Below, piece after piece: positions 42,687 to 52,532 of a DNA stretch of 64,000 nt. The DNA is taken from positions 1 to 64,000 of the forward strand of contig NZ_JAMFMB010000010.1 of the NCBI RefSeq assembly GCF_023502395.1. Reading direction: 5' to 3'. Positions within the stretch are counted from its first letter, which is position 1, and every line of letters starts with the position of its first letter. This DNA is from Ruegeria spongiae (lineage in GTDB: Bacteria > Pseudomonadota > Alphaproteobacteria > Rhodobacterales > Rhodobacteraceae). Both the position numbers and the translations under genes were made by a program. The notes beneath the pieces are model-generated. The model made no database searches and was not told where the DNA came from. It worked only from the letters and a program-made list of their open reading frames with translations.

Positions 42687-43825
42687 GAATGCGTCTCCAG
42701 CAAGGTTTCGACGATCTCGACGCTGCGGGTCGCACCATCGAACTGGCCGGTCGACCCAGCGCCAGAGGTCTGACCCGCGACCTGCCGGACCGAGGCGGCC
42801 AGCGTTTCGGATGTCAGGTCAGCGCTGCGCAGCACCTGCATGAATGGCTCGCGCGCAAGGCTGTCGGCGCGCAGGCCCTGTTCGACCTCATTGCCATCAT
42901 CGAAGGGGATCAGCACCGAGGGCGTACCCGCCTGCAGCAGGTCCAGCGCGGTGTTGTAGCCGCACATGCTGACCGAGGCCGTGGCATGATACAGCATCTG
43001 CCGGAAATCCGGGCGGGCCTTTTCCAGGATCACATTTGCAAGGTCATGTTCGGCCCTCAGCCCTGCGATCCGGTCAGACGCGTCCTTGCCGCCGACCAGC
43101 ATTCGCCAACGCAGATCCGGCGTCAGAGCTGCCGCGCCAAGGGCCGCGCGATAGATCGGTGTCCCGACCGAGCCGCCCCCGGCGCTGACCAGCACCTCAC
43201 CGCTGCCCGCGCCCTCGGGGTGCGGGCCGGACGGGGGTGGGGCGACATATCCGGTATAATGCAGCTTGGCCTGCAGGGCGGGGGTGACCGGCCAACTGAC
43301 CTCAAGCGGGGTCAGGGCCGGGTCGGAATGGATCAGCACGCCGTCATAATGCTGTGCGATGATCTGTTTGGCCCTCTCGGCCTTGGCGGGTTTCGACGGC
43401 GGCGCGAGGATGTCGCGGATCGAGGCAAGGATCATCGGGCGTTTTGGCAATATCGCGGCGGCGTCCAGAAGCGCGGTGAACTCGGCGCTCAGGATGCGGC
43501 GACCGAACGGGAACAACTCGGTGATGATGACATCGGGCGCGAACTGGCGCAGCGCGGCGCAGAGCGCGGCCCGGCGCGCTGTCAGATACTCTGGCGTGGC
43601 TGCAAGCCCGGTCTCGTCCAGCAGCCGGGTAAAATCCACCCCGTCCGAACGCACGGGTGGCAGGTTCAGGATGTCGAGGCCGTCATGATTCAACTGCGGT
43701 GCGGGCATGCCGCCCGAAATCAGAAAGACCTGATGCCCCGCCGCACCAAAGGCCCGCCCAAGCGTGAGCGCGCGGCTCAGATGGCCGGTTCCCAGCAGAT
43801 GCGTGACGACGATCATCAGCTTCAT
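42683..43825 (-). CDS. MurG-like glycosyltransferase (GT28-type fold)
   Basis: A 380-residue GT-B protein. The N-terminal loop VTHLLGTGHLSRALTLGRA (about residues 7-25) and the C-terminal donor site SMCGYNTALDLLQAGTPSVLIPF (about 290-312) match MurG-type nucleotide-sugar transferases. VSAGGGSVG forms the domain hinge. It shares its GxGHLxR pattern with the protein at 46725-47939, suggesting related acceptors. It overlaps genes on both sides by 4 bases. Confidence 0.85.
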   Translation of the reverse strand: MKLMIVVTHLLGTGHLSRALTLGRAFGAAGHQVFLISGGMPAPQLNHDGLDILNLPPVRSDGVDFTRLLDETGLAATPEYLTARRAALCAALRQFAPDVIITELFPFGRRILSAEFTALLDAAAILPKRPMILASIRDILAPPSKPAKAERAKQIIAQHYDGVLIHSDPALTPLEVSWPVTPALQAKLHYTGYVAPPPSGPHPEGAGSGEVLVSAGGGSVGTPIYRAALGAAALTPDLRWRMLVGGKDASDRIAGLRAEHDLANVILEKARPDFRQMLYHATASVSMCGYNTALDLLQAGTPSVLIPFDDGNEVEQGLRADSLAREPFMQVLRSADLTSETLAASVRQVAGQTSGAGSTGQFDGATRSVEIVETLLETHS

Positions 43826-44406
43826 TGGGGGGTCTCACGTTTGACAAGGCGGATTGGTTCGGGCTCGGGTGTCAGATCGGGCAGGGACAGGATGTATAGC
43901 CGGTTGCGCTTGATCCGGAAGGGGGCGGGGCCGGAAAAATCCCAGCCCCAGGCCTGCGCCAGCAGCACCCGCATCACGCCGATATGGCACACCGCCAGCG
44001 TGTCACGGTCCAACCCGGCGAGCCAGGGTTGCAGCCGATCACGCAGCCGGGCCGGGCTTTCACCACCCGGCGCGTGATAGTCCCAGCCCCAATCCTCGAT
44101 GTGGCGGAAGCCGCTCTCTGGTTGGGCCAGAAGATCAACGCCGCGCTGCCCCTCCCAGTCACCCCAATCCATCTCGGTCAGCGCGGCGAAGGGCGCCGGA
44201 TCGCGCCCCGCGACGATCCGGGCGGTCTCGACCGCGCGGGCAAGCGGGCTGGAGCAGAGCGCCGCGTCTTGCCATTCGGCAGGCAGGCGGTACTGCATCA
44301 ATGTCGCGCGGGCCTCGTCATCCAGCGGAATGTCGCTGCGCCCCTGAATGCGACCGGCGCGGTTCCAGTCGGTATGGCCATGGCGCAGAAGAGCAAGTTT
44401 TGGCAT
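43822..44406 (-). CDS. Histidine phosphatase (phosphoglycerate mutase-like)
   Basis: A 194-residue histidine phosphatase. The phosphohistidine motif LLRHGHT places R8, H9 and H11; R55-type SSPLARAVETA, E near 80 in EMDWGDWEG, and CHIGVM near 141 complete the site. Its position within a glycosyltransferase cluster suggests that it dephosphorylates a sugar phosphate or lipid-linked intermediate. The start is three bases after the end of the next glycosyltransferase. Confidence 0.9.
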   Translation of the reverse strand: MPKLALLRHGHTDWNRAGRIQGRSDIPLDDEARATLMQYRLPAEWQDAALCSSPLARAVETARIVAGRDPAPFAALTEMDWGDWEGQRGVDLLAQPESGFRHIEDWGWDYHAPGGESPARLRDRLQPWLAGLDRDTLAVCHIGVMRVLLAQAWGWDFSGPAPFRIKRNRLYILSLPDLTPEPEPIRLVKRETPQ

Positions 44407-44409
44407 GGG

Positions 44410-45480
44410 TCAGCCTTTCACCAGATCATCGAGCGTGTCGCGCAGCGTGGCCGCCGCCGAGGGCAACAGGTGGGTCCGCGCGATCATGGCGCGGGCCCGC
44501 GCGCCCAAGTCGCGACGCATCGCGGGCGAGTCGCGAAGCTGGTTGATCCGTTCCGCCAGCGCCTGTGGGCCATCATCGGGGTCCGGGTACTCTGTCGGCA
44601 GCAGGATATCTCGCGTGCCGGGTCGGTCCTGCGCGACAACTGGCAGGCCTGCGGCCTGCGCTTCGAGATAGACCATGCCGAACGCCTCGTTCACGCCGGG
44701 CCAGAAGAATAGCGCGGCACGCTGATAGGTCTCGACCATGGCGTCGGGGTCGAGCTGACCCAGAAACCGGACCTTGTCGCCAAAGGGTGCCATCAGCGCC
44801 TCGACCTGGGGCCGGGCGGGGCCGTCTCCCGCGATCTGCAATTGCCAGTCGCCCTGCAACAGGTCCAGCGTTTGCGCGATAAGCGTGTAAGAGGCCAGCT
44901 TGTCGCCTGCGCGCATCATTGCGGCGGTCAGCATCGGGCCGTCCAGCGCGGCGGCGGGCGGCAGGGTGTCATTCGGCAGGAATGGCGGCAGATGCACCAG
45001 TTTCTGGTCGCCGAAACGCTCGCGTTCCAGCGTGATCAGATCATTGGCGGTGAGGTAGAATATGGCATCGGCGGCGTCGCTGGCCCTGTGCGCTGCCTGC
45101 GCGAAACCGGCCCACGGGCCGGTCAGACGGCTGCTGGCGCGGGTGCTTTCGATTTGCACGTAAGGTATGCCGCGCGCACGGCTCACAGTTGGGCCAAGCA
45201 GGTCGGGCGATTTGTAATAGCTGTGATAGGTGACCCAGATGGCGGTGTCATCGGACAGGTCGCGGATCAGGCGCGTGGCCTCGTCCTGGGCCTCGGCGCG
45301 CAGTCGGTTCTGGTGCGCGGTATCGCCCTGCTTGTCGTAGATGCGCAACTCCGAGACCAGATCAGGCACATACCCGGCACGTTCCAGCACCCGCATCAGG
45401 TTACGGCCCATTTCGCGATCGCCCGAGGGCACCGGGCTGTTAGGAGACTTCATGGGCGCGTAGAACGCGGCGCGGGGCAT
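44410..45480 (-). CDS. Glycosyltransferase family 4-type protein
   Basis: A 356-residue GT-B glycosyltransferase. The acceptor domain occupies the first half. The donor domain has LQIAGDGPARPQVEAL (about 210-225) and the EX7E motif FFWPGVNEAFGMVYLEAQAAG. The donor and acceptor are unknown. It lies 3 bases after the preceding glycosyltransferase, so the cluster is one operon. Confidence 0.88.
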   Translation of the reverse strand: MPRAAFYAPMKSPNSPVPSGDREMGRNLMRVLERAGYVPDLVSELRIYDKQGDTAHQNRLRAEAQDEATRLIRDLSDDTAIWVTYHSYYKSPDLLGPTVSRARGIPYVQIESTRASSRLTGPWAGFAQAAHRASDAADAIFYLTANDLITLERERFGDQKLVHLPPFLPNDTLPPAAALDGPMLTAAMMRAGDKLASYTLIAQTLDLLQGDWQLQIAGDGPARPQVEALMAPFGDKVRFLGQLDPDAMVETYQRAALFFWPGVNEAFGMVYLEAQAAGLPVVAQDRPGTRDILLPTEYPDPDDGPQALAERINQLRDSPAMRRDLGARARAMIARTHLLPSAAATLRDTLDDLVKG

Positions 45481-45483
45481 AGG

Positions 45484-46728
45484 TCAGGCCGCCCCGCACA
45501 GATCGGACAGCCGCGCCGACAGGCGCGAGATGCCTGGTGCCATGCCAAAGGCGTTGCGCAGCCGGTCCAGCGCGGCCTCGGCCATCTGCTGCGCCTGTTC
45601 CGGCTCTGACGCCAGTCTGATGATGGCCGCTGCCTGCGCCTGCGGAGTGTCCGCCGCCAGCAGACCGTGGGTGCCCGAGGTGATGAGTTCCGGGATCGCC
45701 GAGACCGGGGTGGACAGGATCGGCAGACGCTGCGAGGCGGCCTCCATCAGAACGTTGGGCAACCCGTCGCGGTCGCCATTGGCCGCGATGCGGCTGGGCA
45801 GCACGAACAGGTCGGCCTGGCGCATGGCGGCGATCACCTCGGGCTGGTCGCAGGCGCCGCGCCAGGTGATCCGGTCCGAGAGACCAAGCTGTCGTGCCTG
45901 TTCGGCCAGTGCTTCGGCCAGTTCACCGCCGCCGATATGGGTCCAGTGCCAGTCCAGTTCACCGGGCAAAAGCGCGAATGCGTCCAGCAGCCGGTCAAAC
46001 CCCTTTTTCTCGACCAGCCGCCCGACCGAGAGCATGTGGAAGGCTGCGCCGACCGCGCGGGGCGGGCGTTTGTCAGGCAGCGGGAAGCGGCTCAGGTCCA
46101 GCCCGTGATACACCAGATCGACCCGCGCCGGATCGTCTGACAGCGACCGCAGATGCCGGGCCCCGAAGGCGGTGCAGGTGGCTCCGAAAGCGGCACCATG
46201 GCAGGCGGTGGCGAGTTTTTCGCGCAACTCCCATTCCGGCGAGGTCCAGATGTCCTTGGCATGGGCGGAAAAGCTCCAGGGCAGGCCGCGCATGATCGCG
46301 GCGTAGCGGGCCACGGATGAGGGTGTGTGCAGGAAATGGGCATAAAGCCCGGTCACCGCATCGGGCAATTCCGCTGCCAGCACGCAGGCCTGTCCGAAGC
46401 GGCGGATGCGGTTATGGGTCGGGTCGCGGCGCAAATCGGCGCGCCAGACGCGCCACGCCTCGCCGTAGCCGGGCAGGGTCGCGGCGATGGTGCGGGCGGC
46501 CCAGACGCGATCCGGTTCCTGATAAAGGTATTCCGGCAGGTAGCGTACCGAGGCTTGCAGGCGGTCATGCAGCGGGTGGCGTTTCACATCGGTCGGATGG
46601 CGCAGCGACCAGATTTCGAAACTGTGACCGGCCTCTTCCAGCGCGACGAGTTCTTGCGCGATGAAGGTCTCTGACAGGCGCGGCCATCCTTTGACCAGCA
46701 CCGCCAGTTTTGGCGCCTGGGCGGTCAT
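45484..46728 (-). CDS. Glycosyltransferase family 4-type protein
   Basis: A 414-residue GT-B glycosyltransferase. The N-terminus LAVLVKGWPRLSETFIAQEL is typical of exopolysaccharide transferases of the WcaL/AmsK kind. The donor half has LSVGRLVEKKGFDRLLDAF, and NGDRDGLPNVLMEAASQRLPI carries the EX7E region. The ATG overlaps the preceding gene by 4 bases. The upstream extension of the frame is antisense-like and was discarded. Confidence 0.9.
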   Translation of the reverse strand: MTAQAPKLAVLVKGWPRLSETFIAQELVALEEAGHSFEIWSLRHPTDVKRHPLHDRLQASVRYLPEYLYQEPDRVWAARTIAATLPGYGEAWRVWRADLRRDPTHNRIRRFGQACVLAAELPDAVTGLYAHFLHTPSSVARYAAIMRGLPWSFSAHAKDIWTSPEWELREKLATACHGAAFGATCTAFGARHLRSLSDDPARVDLVYHGLDLSRFPLPDKRPPRAVGAAFHMLSVGRLVEKKGFDRLLDAFALLPGELDWHWTHIGGGELAEALAEQARQLGLSDRITWRGACDQPEVIAAMRQADLFVLPSRIAANGDRDGLPNVLMEAASQRLPILSTPVSAIPELITSGTHGLLAADTPQAQAAAIIRLASEPEQAQQMAEAALDRLRNAFGMAPGISRLSARLSDLCGAA

Positions 46729-47939
46729 TCGGCGGCCTGCTCGCCCACTTCGCCCAGCAGAACCGCCACCCGGTGGGTGACGTAATCCAGCCCGTCCAGC
46801 AGCCCGTCGCGGATCGCCTGCGAGGGCAACGGTTGTTTCGGCAACTCGCGGATGGCGCGGATCATCGCATCGGGGGACAGCCCGTCGCGCTGTTCGTCCA
46901 GCATGCGGATCAGGCCCAGTTGCTCGGCGCGCGAGGCGCGCAGCCATTGTTCCATCCGGGGCACGGTGCGCGGCACGATGACGGCGCGGCTGTCAAAGGA
47001 CAGAACCTCGCAGAACGTGTTGTAGCCGCCCATGCAGACCACACCGGCGGCACCTGCAAACAGTGTTTCAATCTGGGATTCGAACCCCACAGCGGTCACC
47101 CGCCCGTTCAGTGCGGCGACACGGGCCTCGAATTCGGCGCGCAACTCGCCCGACAGGAACGGGCCATAGACCAGCACCGCGCGCGGGTTCAGGTCGGGGT
47201 CCTGTTCATAGGCGCTGAGCACCAGGTTGACCAGCGCGCGGCCATCGCCGCCTCCGCCCGGCGTGATCAGCACATAGGGCTGTTCGGGCGGCTCGTCGGT
47301 GGTGCCAAGCTCGCGCCGCAGATAGCCGGTCCAGTGCATTCGCGCCTGCGCCGCCTCGGACAGCGGCAGCCCGGCTGTCGGGTCGTAGATCGAGCGCAGG
47401 CCATAGATCCAGATCTCGTGATAGAATCGCTCGGTGGCGGAAACCGCATCCTTACGGTCCCATTCGGCGGCCAGCACATCGGGCGCGTCCAGCACATCGC
47501 GCAAGCCCAGCACGAGCCTCGTGCGGCCCTGCTTCTGCAGCTTTTCAAGGGTCGGCAGCAACTCACCGCGAAATCCGGTCGGTTCCTTGTCGACGATCAG
47601 GATATCGGGGTCATATTGCTCGGCAGTGGTCTGGATCAGCCCCGAGCGCAGCTCGGTGACCTCTTCGATGCCCATGCCGATGGTGCGCGACGTGTAAGAG
47701 CCGTCGCTGCGTTTGGTGACACCGGGCAGGCGGACATGGTCGACACGGCGCGGAAAGGTAAAGCGCCCGGCAATAGGCGAGCCGGTCAGGATCAGCGCCG
47801 AGGCATCGGGATGCGCTGCGGTGATCGCCGCGGCCAGAGCGCGGGACCGGCGTAGATGGCCCAGGCCAAACGTATCATGGCTGTAGAGCATGATACGCGG
47901 CGCGCGTCCGGGTTCTTCGATTTTGCTGCCCCAGTTCAT
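46725..47939 (-). CDS. MurG-like glycosyltransferase (GT28-type fold)
   Basis: A 404-residue GT-B protein. The N-terminal loop YSHDTFGLGHLRRSRALAAA (about residues 19-38) and the donor site VVCMGGYNTFCEVLSFDSRAVIVP (about 292-315) match MurG-type transferases. A YVLITPGGGGDGR hinge lies between. It begins 7 bases after the dehydrogenase stop. The similarity to the protein at 42683-43825 suggests duplication. Confidence 0.87.
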   Translation of the reverse strand: MNWGSKIEEPGRAPRIMLYSHDTFGLGHLRRSRALAAAITAAHPDASALILTGSPIAGRFTFPRRVDHVRLPGVTKRSDGSYTSRTIGMGIEEVTELRSGLIQTTAEQYDPDILIVDKEPTGFRGELLPTLEKLQKQGRTRLVLGLRDVLDAPDVLAAEWDRKDAVSATERFYHEIWIYGLRSIYDPTAGLPLSEAAQARMHWTGYLRRELGTTDEPPEQPYVLITPGGGGDGRALVNLVLSAYEQDPDLNPRAVLVYGPFLSGELRAEFEARVAALNGRVTAVGFESQIETLFAGAAGVVCMGGYNTFCEVLSFDSRAVIVPRTVPRMEQWLRASRAEQLGLIRMLDEQRDGLSPDAMIRAIRELPKQPLPSQAIRDGLLDGLDYVTHRVAVLLGEVGEQAAE

Positions 47940-47946
47940 GCCTTGC

Positions 47947-49227
47947 CTAAAGCCTCAGATCAGCTTCGGTTTTGTCAAAAATGCCCTTGATGTCAAACAA
48001 AACCGCGCCCGGCCGCCCGAGTGCGCGGATTTCTTTTGCACCCATTTCGACGAATTGATGATGGGCGACGGCGACAATGATGGCGTCATAGGTGCCGGTT
48101 TCCGGCGTTGCGGTCATATCGAACCCGTATTCCTGCCGGATCGCCTCGGCATCGGCCCAGGGGTCATGCAGATCGACGGTTACGGAATAGTCCCGCAACT
48201 CGGTCAGGATGTCGGCCACGCGGGTGTTGCGGATGTCGGTGCAATTTTCCTTGAACGTGAAGCCCATGACCAGCACCCGCGCCATGCTGGGGTTGATCTT
48301 GCGCTCAAGCATCCGCTTCACCAACTCCTGCACCACGTGTCGGCCCATATTGTCGTTGATCCGACGCCCGGCCAGAATCACCTCGGGGTGGTATCCTTCC
48401 TGTTCAGCACGGTAGGTCAGGTAATAGGGATCGACGCCGATGCAATGCCCGCCGACCAGCCCCGGCCTGAAGGGCAGGAAGTTCCACTTGGTGCCCGCAA
48501 CTTCGAGCACTTCCAGCGTGTCCAGGCCCAGTCGCGAGAAGATCAACGAGAATTCGTTGACCAGGGCGATGTTGATGTCGCGCTGGGTGTTCTCGATCAC
48601 CTTGGCGGCTTCGGCGGTCTTGATCGAGCTGGCCCGGTGCACGCCCGCCTTGATCACGGGTGCATAGATCGCCTCGACCCGGTCCAGCGTGGCGCCGTCC
48701 TGGGCCGAGATGACCTTGATCAGGCTTTCCAGCGCATGTTCGGCATCGCCGGGGTTCACCCGTTCGGGTGAATAGCCCAGGCGGATATCATCAAAAAGGC
48801 GCAGCCCGCTCTCGTCTGCCAGCAGCGGGCCGCAGACCTCTTCGGTCACGCCGGGATAGACGGTGGATTCCAGGATCACCAGATCGCCGGGCGCAAGATA
48901 GGGCGCGATCATCCCGCAGGCGGCGCGCAAGGGGCCCAGATCCGGTGCCTTGGCAGCGGTGATCGGGGTGGGTATGCCAAGGATGTAGGTGCTGCGATCC
49001 GCCAGATCGGCAGGGTCGTCCGAGAATCGGGCCGCAGTGGTGCGCAACGATTGCTCTGATACTTCACCGGCCCTGTCGTGGCCCTCGAGTAGCGCGGCGA
49101 TATGTGCTGCGTCGGTGTCGAATCCCAGCGTGTCAAAACCCGCGCGCGCCAGCCCGAGCGCCAGCGGCAGCCCGACATAGCCAAGGCCCAATACGGCAAT
49201 CTTTTCACCCGGGGTCTGGCCTGCCAC
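47947..49227 (-). CDS. UDP-N-acetylhexosamine/UDP-sugar 6-dehydrogenase (TviB/WbpA-like)
   Basis: A 426-residue nucleotide-sugar dehydrogenase that oxidises C6 of a UDP-sugar to a uronic acid. The NAD-binding site is VLGLGYVGLPLALGLA (residues 12-27), and the catalytic cysteine is C262 in GGHCIGVDPYYL. The closest type appears to be UDP-N-acetylgalactosamine or mannosamine dehydrogenases of capsule loci. It starts with GTG after a GGAG site and is the first gene of the glycan operon, so the products probably carry acidic amino-uronic residues. Confidence 0.92.
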   Translation of the reverse strand: MAGQTPGEKIAVLGLGYVGLPLALGLARAGFDTLGFDTDAAHIAALLEGHDRAGEVSEQSLRTTAARFSDDPADLADRSTYILGIPTPITAAKAPDLGPLRAACGMIAPYLAPGDLVILESTVYPGVTEEVCGPLLADESGLRLFDDIRLGYSPERVNPGDAEHALESLIKVISAQDGATLDRVEAIYAPVIKAGVHRASSIKTAEAAKVIENTQRDINIALVNEFSLIFSRLGLDTLEVLEVAGTKWNFLPFRPGLVGGHCIGVDPYYLTYRAEQEGYHPEVILAGRRINDNMGRHVVQELVKRMLERKINPSMARVLVMGFTFKENCTDIRNTRVADILTELRDYSVTVDLHDPWADAEAIRQEYGFDMTATPETGTYDAIIVAVAHHQFVEMGAKEIRALGRPGAVLFDIKGIFDKTEADLRL

Positions 49228-49447
49228 TGCGTGTTCTCCGACGGTTTACTGTGTTGTTTCCGGCGCCAGCGATCGCCACCGCGACCTGTTAATGAAAAGC
49301 CCGGGCTTTGGAAACTCGAAATCCACATATGCGTTCCGTGCTGTGGCCTCAATACACGCTCGCGCAACGGTGCTGCCATGTCATTTGAAGACTGCCGCGC
49401 AGTCCTGTAACGTCCTGTCACCAAACATTTCCGGAAACCGGGGCGCC

Positions 49448-51799
49448 ATGATCCGCATATTGTTCTGCCTTGTTGTGTCTGTGTTGCTGTCGCTGGCCCT
49501 GGCCAGCCCGTCACAGGCCCAGCTATCCTATCTGCCCGGCGTGTCTTCGTCAGACAGCAGCGATGAGGCCGCCCAGGGCGATCTGGCCACCGCCATTCGC
49601 GAGGCGTCGCAGGCTGGCGCAAGCGTAATTGTGATCGACAGCAGCGGCAATCTGGTCACTGCGTCGGGCAATGCCGAGGCCGCCAGCGAAACCACCGATC
49701 CGATGGCCGAAGGCTCGCAGCTGATGAAAGCACAGGAGCGGTTCTCGGAATTCCGCAAATCGCTTGAGTCGCGGCTCGAGGCGCTGCCCTATTCGATCTT
49801 CGAGGTGCAGTACATCCTCAGGCAGACAAGCCCCGACGGGCGCATTATGACCTATGCCGAGGTGCTGTTCTGGAACGTGCTTTTGCTGCTGGTCGGGCGC
49901 TGGCTGTCGGTTGAAATCTACGGCAAGCGGATCGCCAAACGCTATGTGGTCGCGCGGATCAAGGAAAACCCGCAGGGCTATCAGGACAAGATGCCGTTTC
50001 TGGTCTACCGCTTCCTGATGGGGATCGGCGGCACCGTCTTTGCGATGCTCTTTGCCGCGATCATGGGATTTCTGATCTTCGGGCCGACCGACGATATCTC
50101 GATCCAGTTCACGGTCACGGCGATTTTCACCGTTTATTTCCTGGCGCGCACGGTCTCGGATCTGTGGCGCATGATTCTGTCACCCTACCTGTCGCAATAT
50201 CGCCTGCCGCCGTTTTCGGACCGCGATGCCAAACGGCTTTATATCTGGGCGAGCTTCGTGGCCACCTATGACATTTCAGTGGTGCTGTTTTCAACTTGGG
50301 TGGCCGATTTCGGGCTGAACTATAATGTTTATGCGATGGTCTACGGGGCGCTGACCATCGTCGGCGCACTGGCCAACGCGCTGATGGTGCTGTTCAATGC
50401 GCGCGCGATCTCGCATGCGATCCGAGGCGGGCGGGCACCCGAGCAGGTGTCGTTCCTGCTACGCCTGATCTCGTTCGCCTGGGCGCCTGTCATCCTGCTT
50501 TATATCGTCTTTGGCTGGTTCGATCTGGCGCTTGATCTGGTGCTCGAGAAACCCTCGCCGATCCCGTTGATCGCGGGCACCTATGCGATCTTCATGTCCG
50601 TGGTCGTGGCCTATGGCGCAATGAACTACGTGCTGGAGCGCTATTTCGCGCGCTCGCGGCAGGTGCAGCAGATCAACGAGGAACTGGCCAATGCTGATGC
50701 CGAGGAGGATTGGGAAGCAGAGGTTCCCGCCCCCAAGGCCCATCCGATCGCCACTTATGAGGATCTGGCCCGCCGTGTGGCAGGTGCCCTTGCATTCGTG
50801 GTGGGGGCCTATGCGCTGATTGTGATCTGGTATCCCGATGCCAGCTGGACCGAGGACCTGCCGGTCGAGCGGGCGCTGGATGTGATGGTGATCCTGTTCA
50901 TCGGCTATATCGTCTATCATTTCTTCCGCATCTGGATCGACAGCAAGATCGCCGAGGAGAGCGTGGATGCCGAAGAGGGTGAACTGGGCGACGAAGGCGG
51001 CGGCAGCAGCGCCTCGCGGCTGGCCACGCTTCTGCCGCTGTTCCGCGGGGCGATCCTTGCGGTCGTCGTCGTCACCATCTCGCTCATTGCGCTGCTGGAG
51101 TTGGGCGTCAATGTCAGCCCGCTATTCGCCGGTGCTGGTGTGGTCGGTCTGGCCGTTGGATTTGGCGCGCAGACGCTGGTGCGCGACATCTTTTCAGGGG
51201 CGTTCTTTCTGGTCGATGATGCGTTCCGAAAGGGCGAGTATATTGACATCGGCGACGTGAAAGGCGTGGTCGAAAAAATCTCGGTCCGCTCGTTCCAGCT
51301 GCGCCATCATCTGGGCGCGCTCAACACCATCCCTTTTGGCGAGATCAAGGTGCTGACCAACTATTCCCGCGACTGGGTGATCATGAAACTGCCGCTGCGG
51401 GTGACCTATGACACCGATGTGGAACGGGTGCGCAAGATGATCAAGAACCTGGGCAAGGAACTGCTGAAGGATCCGGTGATCGGCGAGAACTTCATCCAGC
51501 CCCTGAAATCGCAGGGCGTGATCGAGATGCAGGATTCGGCCATGATCATCCGGGTCAAGTTCATGACCAAACCGGGCGATCAGTGGTTGGTGCGCAAGAA
51601 GGTGTTCGAAGAGATCCGTGCGCTGTTCGAACGCGAAGGCATCCGCTTTGCCCATCGCGAGGTGACGGTGCGGCTGGCCGATGGCAAAAAGGAGGACGAC
51701 CTGACGCCGAACCAGAAAGAGGCCGTGACAGGGGCAGTACAAGCGGCGATCGACGAGGATTATCTGGACGATATCGGCCCGGGTGGGGAGGGTCCTTAA
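49448..51799 (+). CDS. MscS-family mechanosensitive channel, large form
   Basis: A 783-residue channel of the large MscS type. A signal peptide ends near residue 26 (ASPSQAQ). A periplasmic helical region precedes several membrane segments (about 140-160, 195-230, 295-360 and 375-440, then 500-560). The pore-lining TM3 and beta domain follow with GVVGLAVGFGAQTLVRDIFSG and FRKGEYIDIGDVKGVVEKIS. The channel would open under hypo-osmotic shock. I chose the start at MIRILF; the upstream frame crosses the promoter. Confidence 0.92.
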   Translation: MIRILFCLVVSVLLSLALASPSQAQLSYLPGVSSSDSSDEAAQGDLATAIREASQAGASVIVIDSSGNLVTASGNAEAASETTDPMAEGSQLMKAQERFSEFRKSLESRLEALPYSIFEVQYILRQTSPDGRIMTYAEVLFWNVLLLLVGRWLSVEIYGKRIAKRYVVARIKENPQGYQDKMPFLVYRFLMGIGGTVFAMLFAAIMGFLIFGPTDDISIQFTVTAIFTVYFLARTVSDLWRMILSPYLSQYRLPPFSDRDAKRLYIWASFVATYDISVVLFSTWVADFGLNYNVYAMVYGALTIVGALANALMVLFNARAISHAIRGGRAPEQVSFLLRLISFAWAPVILLYIVFGWFDLALDLVLEKPSPIPLIAGTYAIFMSVVVAYGAMNYVLERYFARSRQVQQINEELANADAEEDWEAEVPAPKAHPIATYEDLARRVAGALAFVVGAYALIVIWYPDASWTEDLPVERALDVMVILFIGYIVYHFFRIWIDSKIAEESVDAEEGELGDEGGGSSASRLATLLPLFRGAILAVVVVTISLIALLELGVNVSPLFAGAGVVGLAVGFGAQTLVRDIFSGAFFLVDDAFRKGEYIDIGDVKGVVEKISVRSFQLRHHLGALNTIPFGEIKVLTNYSRDWVIMKLPLRVTYDTDVERVRKMIKNLGKELLKDPVIGENFIQPLKSQGVIEMQDSAMIIRVKFMTKPGDQWLVRKKVFEEIRALFEREGIRFAHREVTVRLADGKKEDDLTPNQKEAVTGAVQAAIDEDYLDDIGPGGEGP

Positions 51800-51893
51800 T
51801 GACGGCAATGCGGACTTTGCAGACCTTGCCAAAATGAAAATAAGAGACGAAGGTCTACAAACTCGACTCCGCTTCTGGCAGCAGACAGAGAGA

Positions 51894-52463
51894 ATGGCCT
51901 TTCAGAACATAATTCGACGTTCGATGACCCTCTTGGCAGCCGCAATGGTCAGCGCGTTGCCTTCTGTTTCTTTCGCTCAAGATTCAGAAAGTTTGGATTT
52001 GTCAGGAGAAATCGAAGCCTTACTGACCTTCCGCACAGAGCAGACGGAGGTGAAGATTGAACAATGTGCGCTTGAAATCTTTACGCGATACTCAAGGCCG
52101 TGTGGTGATGTGCCTGCTGGTGCCAAATAGGTCCATCGCGTGATTTACCTTCCTGAAATCCGCAGCTTGGAGTTTCGACCTCACAATCAAGGCTTTGCTT
52201 TACGGATTGAGTTTGACGTTCCTTTGCCATCTCGCCTCATGACAATTTTGTCCCACCACCTGAAAGGCGAGAAGGCGGCATTTGAGGAGTTTTCAGCGGA
52301 GAGCGACCGCCTGCTAGAAGAAACCGACCTCATTTCAAATGAGACGGTTGGCATCTGTGGCGGTGACTATACTTCTAAGAAGTCGAGGTCTGCCACGCTG
52401 TTCTTTGATGCAAAGCCGTCTATGTGGTCCAGCTTCGAGGCACTTGTTGAAGAATGTAAATGA
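51894..52463 (+). pseudogene. Secreted protein gene split by an in-frame TAG
   Basis: The first part (51894-52130) codes 78 residues with a signal peptide ending near residue 25 (SALPSVSFAQ). It stops at TAG (52128-52130). The same frame continues without another stop to 52463 and codes a further 110 residues, starting with VHRVIYLPEI. A GTG at 52140 could re-initiate. Read as one, the protein would have 189 residues. The region is visibly less GC-rich than its neighbours. I recognise no family. It is either a fresh pseudogene, a read-through gene, or two small genes. Confidence 0.6.
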
Positions 52464-52532
52464 CGATCCTCGAAAGGACCATTCGGGCTCCAACCGGAAC
52501 TGGATGCGCTTTCGAAAGAGGCGCCAGTTTCT

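Noticed and set aside
49296-49309. AAAGCCCGGGCTTT palindrome as a terminator
   Set aside because: It has no loop and no T-tract, and lies upstream of both divergent genes, where a terminator would not be expected.
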